Shown here piece by piece: positions 22,165-34,722 of a stretch of DNA of 64,000 nt. Source of the stretch: Torreya grandis (taxonomy: Eukaryota; Streptophyta; Pinopsida; Cupressales; Taxaceae); assembly GCA_037957365.1 (NCBI GenBank), contig JARHVA010000458.1, positions 5,350,015 to 5,414,014 of the forward strand. Reading direction: 5' to 3'. The notes below the pieces were generated by a model. The model had not been told where the DNA came from and did not search any database. It was given only the letters and a program-made list of their open reading frames with translations. Position numbers and translations under genes: made by a program. Position 1 is the stretch's first letter. Each line of letters begins with the position of its first letter.

Positions 22165-22275
22165 ATATGCATATACACATATGTACATGTGTACATGAAC
22201 ATATGCACACACATGCACAAATGCACATGTATGTGTTCATGCATGCACATGTACACACACACCCCCCCCCCCCAA
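22165..22275. repeat. Alternating CA/TG/AT tract ending in a poly-C run
   Basis: About 95 bp of mostly alternating purine-pyrimidine sequence (ATGCAT, ACATGT, CACACA) run into a run of C (about 22261-22273). It directly follows the 3' LTR of the decayed copia element. Confidence 0.85.
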
Positions 22276-23295
22276 AGTGGGGGCATTATATAGATTCTTA
22301 AAAATGGTCCCTAGTAATTTATTAGTTGATAAATTTCATAATTCTAGGGTATCTATGTATTTTATGATTATTGATCCAAATTATTTATTATTGACATATT
22401 TTTGTTATTATTATTTTTGTTTACTTATTTCTTATCTCTCCTCCATTATTTTCTCTCTTTTCACTCTCCCTCTTATTTCTAATACCCCCCCTAAAAATAT
22501 AACAATACATTTCTGAAGACCTTCGGTGTTTTTGTTTGTTGGGGTTCTGTAAGGATTTGTGGTCCCATTTTGTCTTCTTTTTCACCCATTTGATGTAATT
22601 TTGTGCACCAATAGGGTCCTAATTTTAATTCAAGTAGTTTATAAACACATAGGCCCATTTCAAAGCATTTAGTCATTAGGAGGAATCTAGAAGAATTTTG
22701 AAAAGACATCTAACATTTATTTTCATAGCTATCTATTGAGAATTTACAAGAATTGTAGATAAATCAATATTTTTTTTAGAAAGCATTCATTTTAACATTA
22801 AATTTCATAGTAGTGACACATTGCATCACACTAATTTTCCTAGTTAAAGCATTATTGTATTTACTAATTTGTTGTCTTTGGTATTGTAAATTTTTATGGC
22901 CTTGATAATTGGATAGTAATTAACAACTATTAACCTTAAACACAAGGCCCATAATAAATCATTTTCCTTATTATTTTTAGGTTCAACTTCCATATTAAGA
23001 TTTTGAAAAGTGTGATTTACTAGTGATTGGCACAAATGTTTATAAAAACAAGTGATGTTTTTGGATCATTAAATATGATGAGAATAGTAATTTGACTAGG
23101 AGTGGAAATAATTTCAACTTCCCAATGGTTTATTGATTTCACATACCAATATCAGGCATGATTATTTTTGGGAGACAATTTGGGTAGAGTGATATAAGGT
23201 GGCTTGAATATCAAGGTACTAGTAAAGACCATAAGTATCAATATCTACAATAGTAGAGTGAGAAATGAGATTGGTTCAAGTAGAGATTTATGTGA

Positions 23296-23337
<42 letters not shown>

Positions 23338-24089
23338 TAGTGAGATAGGCTTTAACTAATCTCATTTGAGATGGTTATGACTCCACATTAATTTTTAAGG
23401 TCTATAAAAATACAATAGGTGTGTGTGTGTAAGTTATAATTCCTCATTTGAATCAACAAAATCATTGTGGTTCCAGTTTTGTTTTCACATTCAAGGACTG
23501 TGAGTCAATATAATGTTTGTGTGAATCAATGGGTTGTGTGGTCTAAGGTCATCCTTTAATGGAATCCCCAACCATGACTACATAAATTAGTAGTAGAGAG
23601 AGGTTATATTTTTGGGTGAGTACATGAGATTATTATTGAGTCTAGTTTATTTTTGACATTTATGAGTGTGGGTGGAAACAATGAAGGTGTCTTCCACCAA
23701 GAACGTGTTGGGTATAAGGTGTATTAATTGTTCTTGATTTTAAGGAAAATAAATGGCACACATAAAAAGTTTCATTGGAAGATATCCAAGAGAACTAATA
23801 TCACCAAAAAATTCATAGCTGGTTAAGTTAATGAGAGGAATGCAAGAACGTTTGGAGGCTATGTAGACCATAAAAATTAGAGGAGTTAAAATGGATGATG
23901 AAAGTTATAATGAAATCATAGAAGAATCACACAAGGTTTTGGTAGAAGATCTGATACATGAACAAAAGGATATATAATTGTGATTCCTCACGAGAATGAG
24001 TATTAAGTTTCAATTGGATACACCTAGATATTTCGGTAGCTAATGTCCTGAAGAACTCATTGACTAGGTCATTGAGTTAAAAAATATTT
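22276..24089. other. AT-rich DNA without recognisable genes
   Basis: No domain found on either strand. It contains one (AT)n microsatellite at 23299-23335. Short open frames such as 22491-22709 (minus) lack family signatures. The part after about 23700 may be decayed leader or gag of the gypsy fragment that follows. Confidence 0.35.
23299..23335. repeat. (AT)n microsatellite
   Basis: An uninterrupted AT dinucleotide tract of about 37 bp. Confidence 0.98.
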
Positions 24090-24949
24090 TTATTTTGAGT
24101 TGATGAAATATACCAAGAGAGTGAATTTTTATTGTAAAATTTTTGAAGGGCATAGATACTTATGGTGGAATCATGTTCAGATAGAAAGTGCTATAAGAGA
24201 AAAGGATAACACCAAGGATTTGGGATAGTTTGGTCACAAAACTTAAGTGTAAATTTTTTGATTATTATTACAAGTGAAAATTATTCAAGAAATTAAAAAA
24301 AAATTGAGATAAAATGAGATGAGTTTAAATTATCACATTAAATATTTTTAAAAACTCATTATTAGATTGAGTCATATTGAAGATGACATAGAGAAGATAT
24401 CAAGGTATGAAAATGGATTGTGCATTTCCATTCAAGAAGATTTTCATATGTTTCAACTACATATAGTTTAAGAATACTAGTGTCTACTAAATTTTGAGGA
24501 GATTTTGTAACATATACAAAAAATAACAATGAAATATAAAGGAATTTTTTTGAGCATGCAAGGACAAAGAAATAAAAACAAAGGATATTATGTAAAATAA
24601 GGAGAAGCTAGCACTCCTTAGAATAGAAACACTACATAAAGAGTCAAAGTATATCCTAATAGAGATATAAGATTCTATTAATGAGGTGAAGGAAGAGGAT
24701 TCATGGGTACATGATTCAAGTATTATGAAATATGACATAACATGTTTCGATGTCGACATGCCTACAATAATGGTAGTAATATAAATTAATTTGAATGTGT
24801 ATATCACTCAAGAAAATGAGAAGAGTATCACATCAGTGAATCATGCACATGAAAAATAATGAGAATAATATATCATAATTGAAATGGTGGTGTTGAAGCC
24901 AATAGAAAAAGATAATGTTCCCTTTTAAAGGAAGAATTTATTTAGAACC

Positions 24950-25290
24950 ATTTGCAAGTTTGAAGGTAAGTGTTGAAAATTTATTGTTGGCAGTGGTAGA
25001 ATAATACTTTTAAGGAAATGGTAGAGAGCCTTAGTTTGAAGAGGATTTCATATCTAAATCCCTATAAGTTATTTTGGTTGCTAAATTGACATAAAATTAT
25101 GGTGAATGAGAAATGTATAGTAAGTTTCTCATTTCACACATACAATGATGAAGTCATTTGTGATATAATATTAATGGATGTATGTCATGTGTTACTAGGA
25201 ATACATGGGACTTTGAGAGGAAGGTGAAACATGATCACCATGAAAATACATACACTTTAGTAAAATAATAAGAAATTATACACTAAATCC
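24950..25290 (+). pseudogene. Gypsy protease-region remnant
   Basis: Fragments YKLFWLLN, VSFSFHTYNDEVICDIILMD and HVLLGI follow the 'YKLQWLN....VSF.IG.Y.DEVLCDVVPM...H.LLGRPW' block of plant chromovirus proteases. The catalytic DSG is not recoverable. Confidence 0.65.
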
Positions 25291-25441
25291 TTTTAAGGAA
25301 AAGAGTGAATATATGGACAATGGTCCAAAGATTTTAATGGTTTTGGGATTCTAATTATTGAAATACATGAAAAAGGAGGAGTAATGTTCTTTCATCCATG
25401 GGATTGCACAAGTTTTAAGAGAAGGATAATAGGAAGTACTT

Positions 25442-25955
25442 ATGTGTGAAGTGAAATATTTGTTGGATGAGTTCATAAAGCTATTTTACAATGATCTACT
25501 AGATGGGTTTCCACCCATGAGAACTATTAGTCATCACATGGATTTGATTTTAGGATCCAGTTTTCCAAACAAAGTGGCATATAGGCTAACACTAAAGGAA
25601 AATGTTGAGGTGCAAATGGAAATAAAATATATGTCAGATAATGGTTTTATAAGATAAATTTTGAGTTTTTTCATAGTTTAAATAGTATTAGCACCATATA
25701 AATGTGGATAGTGAAGGATGTGTGTTGATTCTAGAGCCATCAATAAAATTACTATCAACAAAAGATTTCCATTTCTAGATATAAATGACTTGATGTATTA
25801 TTTTAGTGGAACATAATAATTAACAAATATTAACTTGAATATTTAGTATCACCAAATATGCATGAGGGAATGTGATGAGTGGAAGATAATTTTTAAAACA
25901 TAGGCAAGATTATATACATGGTTGGTCATGCCAATTGGAGTGACTAACTATAGAC
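25442..25955 (+). pseudogene. Gypsy reverse transcriptase N-terminal fragment
   Basis: An open stretch (MCEVKYLLDEF...) contains DLLDGFPPMR, HHMDLILGSSFPNKVAYRL and EVQMEIKYMSDNGFIR, then after a stop RMCVDSRAINKITI, YHQICMRECDEWK and WLVMPIGVTN. This is the classic start of a chromovirus RT. It is truncated before the YLDD box. Confidence 0.9.
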
Positions 25956-28900
25956 ACATAAATCTGGTCATAAGTACTCAACAATGTTAATTTTTATACA
26001 CTCTACACCACATGATTTTAACACAAATACATCACTATTATTCCTCATTCCTCTAAGCCATTCATATATATTTGAGTTTGATCCTTTATTTTCCATTACA
26101 AAAAAATCAATGTCAAATGCTCAAGCTATCTAAAATCACCTTAAGACTATCCCCAGTAGAGGAAAACTATATCTAGTCATTAAGAATAGGTTATCACTAA
26201 AAAGATAGGAGCATCATACATCCCTGTCCACTTACAATGGTTGTGTCCCACACCAAATAATGACTAGTTTCTAAAATTCAAAACATCCTTTTGGATCTTT
26301 CACATGTTTGACTAATGGAAATTGTCAAAAGATTCACCTATAAATACATGTTAAGAATCACTCATTATGGACACTTGATATTCACTTAGTTTAAGCTCAC
26401 ACACTTAACACATTGAGAAAATATTCCTAATTCTATCCAAATTCCTTGATTTAAGCTCACTATAGGTGGGAGAATTACGTGGGCTTGATTTACCTCATTG
26501 GATTATTGGATACATAGGCAATGGTAAATAATCAATGGGGTGATTGAGGTTAACTAATCCCAATGACACTCCTCTCTTTTCATTTTAGGTCTTTAAGTAT
26601 CAAAGTGCTCTACGGGTCCCAAAGATGAGACAATAACCAAATTTTTTTGCTTGACCAATCCATAATTAAAGTATCTCAAATATATTGTCATCCATAGATG
26701 CAATAGGTACAATGATTAGTTTTTACACATAGTCAACCAAGATAAGTCCATGGTCAATGAAATCAGATGCACTATGCCACCATCCACTTACAATGCTCAT
26801 GCCCAAAAATTTATTATGCTTATACTTTTAATATGTCATTTATATAATTCTAATTATTTGCCTTTTTATATTAGCAACATATCATAGTCAACTAATACAA
26901 GTCCACAGTCAATGTACTGGAGCATGTTGTTCCAATGTTCACTTAAAACAAACATATCTAGATTCCATTTTTATTCTTGGTTCTGATTCTAATTTTATAT
27001 AGTCACTTATTCTTCTAATATCCACTTATATAAAGTCAAAACATGAAAAAAATTAGTGTGCAAGATAAGTATATTTATTCTTGGTGTTTTCACAAAATAG
27101 TAACTTTTCATATTTAAAAATTTATTAGAATTAGAATAGTTGAATATTTTACATATTTAACATTAAGATATTTCTATTTTTACACCTATATAATCACATA
27201 AACATTTATTTGTCTTATAAAAAAGGGTAAAGTATATTGGTGAACCCGAACTATTATTTTCAAGCATTTGATTTTATGATTTGGATTTAAATTTAATTTT
27301 TCATTTTTACTTTGTTTTACTATAACTGTGTTTTGACAATTTTAAAACCCATAGGATCTATCATTCTAAGTAATTAGAAAATACTATACATGTATTTTTA
27401 TTTCCGTGTACCTTATAGTATATCATACATGACTAGGTTAAGTTTTTAGCCATAGAAGCCTTCAACCATGTGTTTTTGTAATGTACCTGAAATTGGTTAG
27501 CTATGAGAAGTTACTCTAAATGTACCTTAGAGATGAGATAGTGTGTCTATAGGAACGATGTAATCATATGTAGTTAGTGCCTCATAGTTATGTTCACTAT
27601 TTATGACTAGGATTAATATATCTAAGAACCTATAAATCAAACACACCCTTGACTTGTTTCACCCTTTGTCCTTGCAACAATAATTAAAAAGTTTTTAAAT
27701 TTAGTAATAATGAATGCATCTAGTTCACATATTATGAATTTTCAAAATATTATTTATTATATATATGCATTAATCAAATCCAAATATCATAAAAAGGCTA
27801 ACATACACAATTTATAATTTCAAACCTTCCTATATTCATATTTTTACAATATTCAATTCAAGCTATTACCTATCACCTCTAAGTGCCAAATGACATGCAT
27901 GACTTAATTTTTTATTCCTTCTCCAATTGTTTATCCACAACTCAAGTTAGATTTTACTATTCATATAGTGAATATCAGACAAGGACATATATCTCATATG
28001 TTACAAAAAAAAAGAATGTGGTAAACATGTTTCTCCACAACCCCCTCCACCTCCCTCATGATAATAAAATCAGACTAAAGGTTATGATATCATGGATCAA
28101 ATATAAAATACTCATGTTAATATTTAAATGTTATAATCTATCCAATAATTTCAATGTATAAAGATGTGTTTTATAACGTATATTACAACATAATTTGATC
28201 CACTAATGCAAAGCCACCTTATGTTGCTTCTATCATAAATAATTTATGATGGACAAAAGAAAATATATCTTTTTAAAAATTGAACTTACCTCAAAAACAT
28301 ATCATATATCAACATTTACCATTATACATCCAGGTTTTCATTCATAATAAAGTTGCCAAATAGGTTTTTATTAATAATGGATCAATGCTAATTATTTTCA
28401 ATATTTATTTCTTAAATTTACTTGGTATACAATCACAAGATATTACTTATTCCAACATTAACATTAGAATATTTGATAATATTTCAAGGAAATTAATCGG
28501 ATAAACTACATTACATATAGTCATGGGTCCTCATATTATAGCCATCATTTGTCAGGTCATGCCCAGTGACCACCATTATCATATTCTTTTAGGGAGACAG
28601 TAGATATATGAGATGAATGAATTTACATATACTCTACATGTATGTTTAAAGTTTAGTCACCAAGGATACATATATATGCCCTTTAGATTAAAAAAACCAT
28701 TTAAATACTATACATTAATTCAACTTGAGGATCACTACATTCCTCACATGAAATCACATATGCATCAATAAAAATAAATATAACCACCAAGTTTCTCTTT
28801 CATTCCATGAAATCATCAGAAAACTATAGTCAATAAGGATTTGGGATTAAATATTTAAAAAAATGGGATATATAGGACAAGGTTAATATACAAGGCATTG

Positions 28901-29261
28901 ATAACCCCATTCAATCAGTCTAGTCAAAAGGGCGATAAGGACTTGGTATTTTTGATGAATTAGTAAAATCAATGAAAAAATCATCTACATCACTCACTAT
29001 TTATACAAATTTTCTCAAAGCATAGCATGAGTCAGCACAAGAAGATAATAATACATAAACATTATAGCTAGTATACTTGGAAATGATAAATGATACAACT
29101 TCACTATAAATTTTGATATTAGATGAATTTTAAAATGATGAATCTCTTTTAGAATACCTTGGGACACATGAGGGTGTTAATTCCTTCTACCATAATAATA
29201 GGTTTCTTCATTCAATAGTCAACCAAACATACTTTGGAGAAACTAAAGATACCATTGAACA
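25956..29261. other. 3.3 kb AT-rich spacer, nothing recognised
   Basis: No protein domain, LTR pair or RNA gene can be supported. Short open frames (for example 27883-28161 plus) look random. A weak internal repeat is at 26728-26955. CCTATAAATACATG near 26338 resembles a TATA box without context. It may be very old transposon debris. Confidence 0.35.
26728..26955. repeat. Weak two-copy repeat around CATAGTCAAC
   Basis: CATAGTCAACCAAGATAAGT with CCATGGTCAATG (from 26730) resembles CATAGTCAACTAATACAAGT with CCACAGTCAATG (from 26884), about 153 bp apart. It is diverged and the extent is uncertain. Confidence 0.4.
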
Positions 29262-29396
29262 TGTTAGAGTATGTTATCCTTAAATTTAGCAAGCTTAATT
29301 CATGGGATAATCCATACAAAACTTGTCCATTTCATAGCCCATGAGCTCTAAGCACACAAAATAAGGCCAATCACTACCTTCTTATGTTTATTTTTT

Positions 29397-30520
29397 CCTC
29401 AAAAAGTTAGATTTTTGAGGTAATTTTTAAATTCCCATGCAGTTCAAAGAATTTTCTCCAAAATACACCTAAGTTCAAATTGGTGCAATCTAGAGAATTT
29501 TTTTTGAACTACACCAAAAACGTGTAAAGGAAGATAATTTCTCTACCACTACATATGCAATCTAGAGAATTTTCTCCAGACTTCACCAAGCATGTTATAT
29601 CAAATAAATTCTCTGCTAATGCATGTGCAAGGTCATAGAATTTTTTTGACCTTGCACCCAAGCCCACCATCACATCAATAATTAATTCATATTAATTACT
29701 TTTTATATATATACTTAACCCAGGTAATTTTTTTTACCATTGCTTTTTCTCTCTCTTTGCCATTTTTGAGCTCTGGTGCCCCCTAACTACCATTTTTGAA
29801 CTCACATGTACGCTCACTTCATCATTCATGTGATTAGTTGGATCTTCCTAGTTTCATGGATTCCACACTTAAGTCACCACATCCCATTTTTGTTTTCCTC
29901 TTTAGGTAGGGTTTTTTATTTACATTTCTTTCTTTAGGCTTAAATTTTGTTTTATTTTTTCAACCTAGGGTTTTATTTTTATTTTTAAAATCCATTTTCT
30001 TTAGATATTTTTATCCAAGGAGCACAATTTATTCCATGGTGTGCTCTTTGAAGATTTTAATCCTAAAAACACCCTATCTCACTCCTAAAACCCTTTGGTG
30101 CATCTCAAAAAAATTCTTCAAGATGCACCAAAATGTTTGTTTTACCCCAAGTTCACCATGGGTGCAAGTTAGAGAAAATTATTTGAAGTGCATGTAACTT
30201 CGTGCACTTTAGAGAATTTTCTCTGAAGTGCACGTTCACCACCTAGTGCATTTTAGAGATTTTTCTCCAAAGTGCAAGAAACTTGGTGCACTTTAGAAAA
30301 AACTCTCTAAAATACATGATCCACCTTTTTGGTGCATATCAGAGAATTTTCTCTGATGTGCACTGAGATCTTACACCAAAATTTCCTCTTCCCATGTAAT
30401 TCAAAGAATTTTCTATGAACTACACCCAACCTCTTCCCATGTAGTTTAGAGAAAATTCTCTGAATTACACCAAAGTTATCAACCCACTGTGTAGTTCAGA
30501 TAATTTTCTCTGGACTACAC
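29397..30520 (+). repeat. Array of ~15 palindromic hairpin repeats, LTR copy 1
   Basis: Successive imperfect inverted repeats of ~20-34 bp lie about 40-60 bp apart where densest. Examples: 29397-29420 (CCTCAAAAA/TTTTTGAGG), 29625-29657 (GTGCAAGGTCA/TGACCTTGCAC), 30201-30234 (CGTGCACTT.AGAGAA and its complement), 30332-30363, 30439-30470 and 30489-30520 (GTGTAGT.CAGA/TCT..ACTACAC). Most share the core AGAGAATTTTCTCT, but outer arms differ between units and still pair with each other. Units usually end in ACACC or GCACC. No protein frame runs through the array. Confidence 0.9.
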
Positions 30521-30581
30521 ATTTCATTTTATATCCTATAAAGAAGCATAGATTTTCTTCACTCTTACACATTTCTCAAAA

Positions 30582-33500
30582 ATGATGAAAAATGATAACT
30601 CTAGGGAATCAAAACTCTCTTTTTTAAATACTAAATCAATGCCAGAAGGTTCCCTAGCTAAATTAATAAAGAATTATAAGTTTTAGGGTGTGTTTCCAAT
30701 ATTTATAGTGGACTCCAATGTAGATCAGATTGGAGATATAGAGATTAGTCATGTTGACATGGTTGAGTTCCTACAAAGGTTAGGCAGGGATCCTATTGCT
30801 CCACATATGTAACCCATTCTAAACAGTGAAATACACTTGATAGTTGTATTTCTAGTGTTAGCACAAGATCCAAAATTTATTTTAATAGTTGTTGCCCACT
30901 TTGATAAAGAAGCTATATCGGTTAAGGATGTTAATGGGAAGGTGATAATTTGGTTAGACACTGAGTACTTTGACAATATTTTCCATATCTTAGACATTGA
31001 GGAATATTCCACTATTAGCATGAGCTCAACCTAAGAATATTATGATAAGAATTCTAAAAAATGCAAAAGGCACATCAATTCACATTGGCTAAAGACACCA
31101 AGTCACTCAGTTACAAGATAGCCTAAAAACCTATATCGAAGTGAATTCATGGAGGAGATAGAAGATTTAATCACTCTCCTAAGTAGGTTCAAAGGTCTCC
31201 CCACATCAAATATCTTTCAAGAATGGATGTATCGTTTCATCTTCATCATCAAGAAAGATAAACAAAGAATTTATAGGGGAAGTTAGATTAGTGATGCTAT
31301 ATGCCACCAAATTTTTGAAGTAAATTCTTCCCTTAAGTTTTATATGAATTCTTACCTAGTGTATGTTATAGAAAAATGATGACCATGCACAAGAAGTATT
31401 CAAATGCACATAAAAGAGGATTTAAGTTTCCAATAAGCATTGGTCGATAAACTATGTTAACTACTCCCAAAGTCAAGACAATGGAAACTAAAATGCAATG
31501 GATCACCCTTAAAAATTATGAGGGTAGGAAATTTTTTGATTATAGAATGATGAAGGAAAATTTAAAAGGAAATTATTCCCATGAGCACAAGGTTGAGGAC
31601 ATGTAGGATGAATCTGGGACTGAAGAAGATATAAGGAGACTTGATTACATTCATCTCACTGCCAATCAGATTGAAGATTTGAAATTGGCTAACATTCTAG
31701 CTGATCTCTCTGATGATGAAAATATATTAGATCCTTCATGTAAAGGTAATAAGGTTTATTCTACTCCTATCCCTCCAATCTAAAGGTCTGTAAAGGAATG
31801 CACATCTATTAGAGAGAGATTCCAACCCATTCTTGCAAAAACTAATGCTTGGTTGGAATCCAAAGGTATCAAACTAAAAAATTTCAAGACAGGGTTAGAA
31901 AAATAATATGATGAAGATACCACAATGAAATGAGAGGAATTGAGGATGAAAAATAAGGAAGAGGCCTCTACATCCACTCAAAAACCAAAATTCATGTTTG
32001 TGAGTAAAGGTAAAAAAAAGTTAAAGAGGCCAGTGTCAAGAAGATTATTCAAATAGAGACACAGGAAAACATAGTTACAAGTGAGGCACCACCTCAATCA
32101 ATAGTTCCACAACTTTTAGTTCAACAGTCTCTTAAGCCTAAATCCACATAGTCAAAAGTTCCTATGATTGAGACTTATTAACCAATAGTTTCACAAATGA
32201 CATTCTCTATAGTTCCTTCTATAAATACATCTATGCCAATTGTTTTTATTCCCCCTCAATTTTTTCTTTTGACTCCACCTCCTCTTAGTTCCAAACTCTT
32301 TCAAGTTACCTCACAAGGCACTCTAGACCAAGTTTTGATTCTTTGTCTAATTTACCTAGTCCTTCAAAATCATTAAGATCCCCAGCCAATCTATATTTCA
32401 CTCAACAAGATATGGATAACTTTATGTCCATATCTTCTTCTAAAATAAAAACCCAAATCCCTACTACTCCTATATCCAATTTATCAATAGGGACCAAAGT
32501 TTCAGTCACTCCAACCCAAACTCCATAAATTATAACCACTATCCCATTGGTGTCAACTCTATTACCAAATACCTCCACCATTTCACTTTCCATCCCACCT
32601 ATTTCAAAAATCATTGTTCCTCCTCAAACATAAAAATCCTTGGTTTCTTTTAGACCTAAAGATTAATATCCTCTTCCTCTTTGACTTATGTCCAAACCCC
32701 CAAAAGGAAGAAGCAAGTTGTGTCTCTTGATGACTTTGATTTAGGTCAACTTATGCCAATAAAACCCAAAACAATAAATAAATCTAAAACCATATCAAGA
32801 GTAATTTTTGAGTCTAGACAAAAGTATGTTGAAGTTATAGTACCTCTCAAAGATAGAAACATTGAAGGCATTCAAGTATCAAATTATGTAGTTACATAGA
32901 TAAACTTGGGAAAGCAAACACATGATGGTGCAAAGGAAGATTTGCAAGTAGTAATGACATGTTTGTTGGAAAGATATGATAAAGACAAGAAGATCAAGGA
33001 TCAACTCAAAGTACAAGTAGAACATCTAAAATTTTTTTTACTAAAGATAACATAATATTTTGAGTCCATTTCACTTATTGAACATGAGAACACTGAAAAG
33101 GCAATTCAGCAGGCTAAGAAAATTGGATCTCAAGGTCAGATGGTCAATGCTTAGATTGAGAGATTAACAACACAAGGTACTCAATGGTTGTGTTCTACCA
33201 TTGATTTTTGAAGAACCTGAGTAAAGTGAAAATGAAAATTCATCAAACAATTAAGACGCTCAATTAAAATTTGGAATTGATTGAAAAAGATATTGATATA
33301 TGGACTCAACTATGTAAATTCAAGCTAGAATTTTTATTTGAGTAGAAGGTCATTCCAAACAAGAAAATATTCATTGAGTATAGGGAAGCAATGAAAAACA
33401 AAAGATAAGTTATTGAGAATCTAATTAGTTAAATCAAATAGGTTGAGGATATGTGCAATGATAAGATGTTAGATCTTACAGATAAAATTAGAGAACTTCC

Positions 33501-33840
33501 ATATCAGGCAAGAAATGATTCCCAATAAATTTTTCCTATGGAGATAGTAATTTAGGTGTTCTCATCTTTGATTCAGATAAATATTGAGATAAAAACATTC
33601 ACACTAGACTCCATTGACAAACTAGTTGAATTTCAAGTCATAATGAATAAGCTACAAAGAATCTTGGACAAAATCAAAAACATGCTAGTTAATCTAGAAG
33701 ATTCCATTTCAAGGGTTCTTGTCATCTCTAGGAGTACATTAGGTCTAGATGATAGTGATGTCTAGGATACATTGAAGAGATATGAGGAATTTTTAAAAAA
33801 GAATAAAAAGGAAGAAATTCTTGTGTCTAAGGACACTTAG
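30582..33840 (+). pseudogene. ORFX: broken reading frame inside the giant LTR, unknown function
   Basis: I do not recognise the family. Starting at MMKNDNSRESKLSFLNTKSM, a frame broken by stops and a few shifts runs about 1,090 codons to LVSKDT*. Three parts are visible: an N-terminal globular part (about 330 residues) with VDSNVDQIGDIE, FLQRLGRDPI, INSHWLKTP and FMEEIEDLI; a Ser/Thr/Pro-rich middle (about 32280-32700) followed by basic KRKKQ; and a C-terminal Lys/Glu/Ile/Leu-rich part (32900-33840) likely to form coiled coils. It lies upstream of the TATA box, so within U3. The N-terminal third recurs in LTR copy 2 (42199-42880). Confidence 0.65.
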
Positions 33841-33965
33841 TTTTTTTTTGTAACTTTTCATATGTAGTTTTGTTTGGTACATTTTGCACATAGAAAAAGT
33901 ACATAGTCCTAAATCATAGGACTATATATATGTATTTATGTATTTCCTATTTTTGTTCGTAACTC

Positions 33966-33981
33966 CTCTCTATAAATAGGA
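33966..33981 (+). promoter_or_regulatory. TATA box of LTR copy 1
   Basis: CTCTCTATAAATAGGA is a strong plant TATA element about 740 bp before the LTR end. The corresponding site in LTR copy 2 is 44163-44178. Transcription is expected to start about 30 bp further on, giving R/U5 of roughly 700 bp. Confidence 0.75.
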
Positions 33982-34722
33982 GGATGTTCTTTGTAAAAAG
34001 GATCACCAATTTCTATAGAAGCAAAGTGCTATCAAAATTGAGAAGCACTATTGAAACTTTGAATTCAAATTGTAAATATTTTATCAATCAATATATTAGA
34101 AAACAAGTGACCTTTTGATCTTTGAGTTGAAATACATTTGTGATGTATTGGAGACATTCTTGTGTCTTTTCCATTACATTTTTGTGTGTAATTGATTGAA
34201 TTATGATGTGAGTTTTTATAAATCAAAAGGTGTTAGGAAATTTATTTTAAAGTCTTTGAGTTATAATATCATTATTGGGTTTACGTTCATTATTGAGAAA
34301 TGATTTTGGAGACTTTGAGATGTAATTAATTATCTTTGGTGATTTGATCTTTATTGGATACAAAGTGGAGAATTTGGGATACACTTTATTCCATTATTTT
34401 ATGATACATTCACTGGTATTTTTCTAGTTATTATTACTCTAACAAGTAATTACATATTTCCATACTATGTTGTAAGAAACAAAAGTCTCTGTAAGCATTA
34501 GATTGCAAGTGTACACCAATTCTAAAAAAAGATAATTAGATGATATGGTTACAATCACTTTGATAATAATAGTGTAAATAAGTGTAAATAGTTACTTGTT
34601 GTGTTAGTAATAAAGAGGGAGTCTCCCCTTACTTGAGGAGTGACTCTATCACATCATATTGTGGCTGAAATAACCATTTTGCTACCTTTATATCAATAAC
34701 AAAATATTCACGCAATAGTTTT

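Larger units (their letters stand above)
24090..25955 (+). mobile_element. Chromovirus-like Ty3/gypsy fragment (gag-PR-RT)
   Basis: In several frames the plus strand shows gag (HVQIESAIREKDNTKDLG near 24175-24230, IEDDIEKISRYENGLCISIQ near 24370-24430), a protease-type region (24950-25290) and the start of RT (25442-25955). No RNase H-like domain separates PR and RT, unlike elements I and IV. Homology stops at about 25955, just after the RT motif VMPIGVTN, so RT palm, RNase H, integrase and both LTRs are absent. Confidence 0.75.
29272..34714 (+). repeat. Giant LTR, copy 1 (~5.4 kb)
   Basis: Bounded on the left by the point where similarity to the DNA after each pol region begins, and on the right by CA four or more bases before the primer site. 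It holds, in order, a hairpin array (29397-30520), a ~1,090-codon broken reading frame (30582-33840), a TATA box (33971) and ~740 bp of presumed R/U5. LTR copy 2 contains the same parts after the first pol region. This is why I place the reading frame inside the LTR. Confidence 0.78.

Noticed and set aside
23299..23335. (AT)n tract as an origin or regulatory element
   Set aside because: A plain dinucleotide microsatellite with no supporting context.
27883..28161. 92-codon plus-strand open frame as a small gene
   Set aside because: AT-rich random-looking translation, no start context, no homologous repeat, no motif.
29397..30520. CRISPR-like array of palindromic repeats
   Set aside because: Repeat arms differ between units, spacing is irregular, no cas genes are present, and the array is part of a plant LTR found three times.
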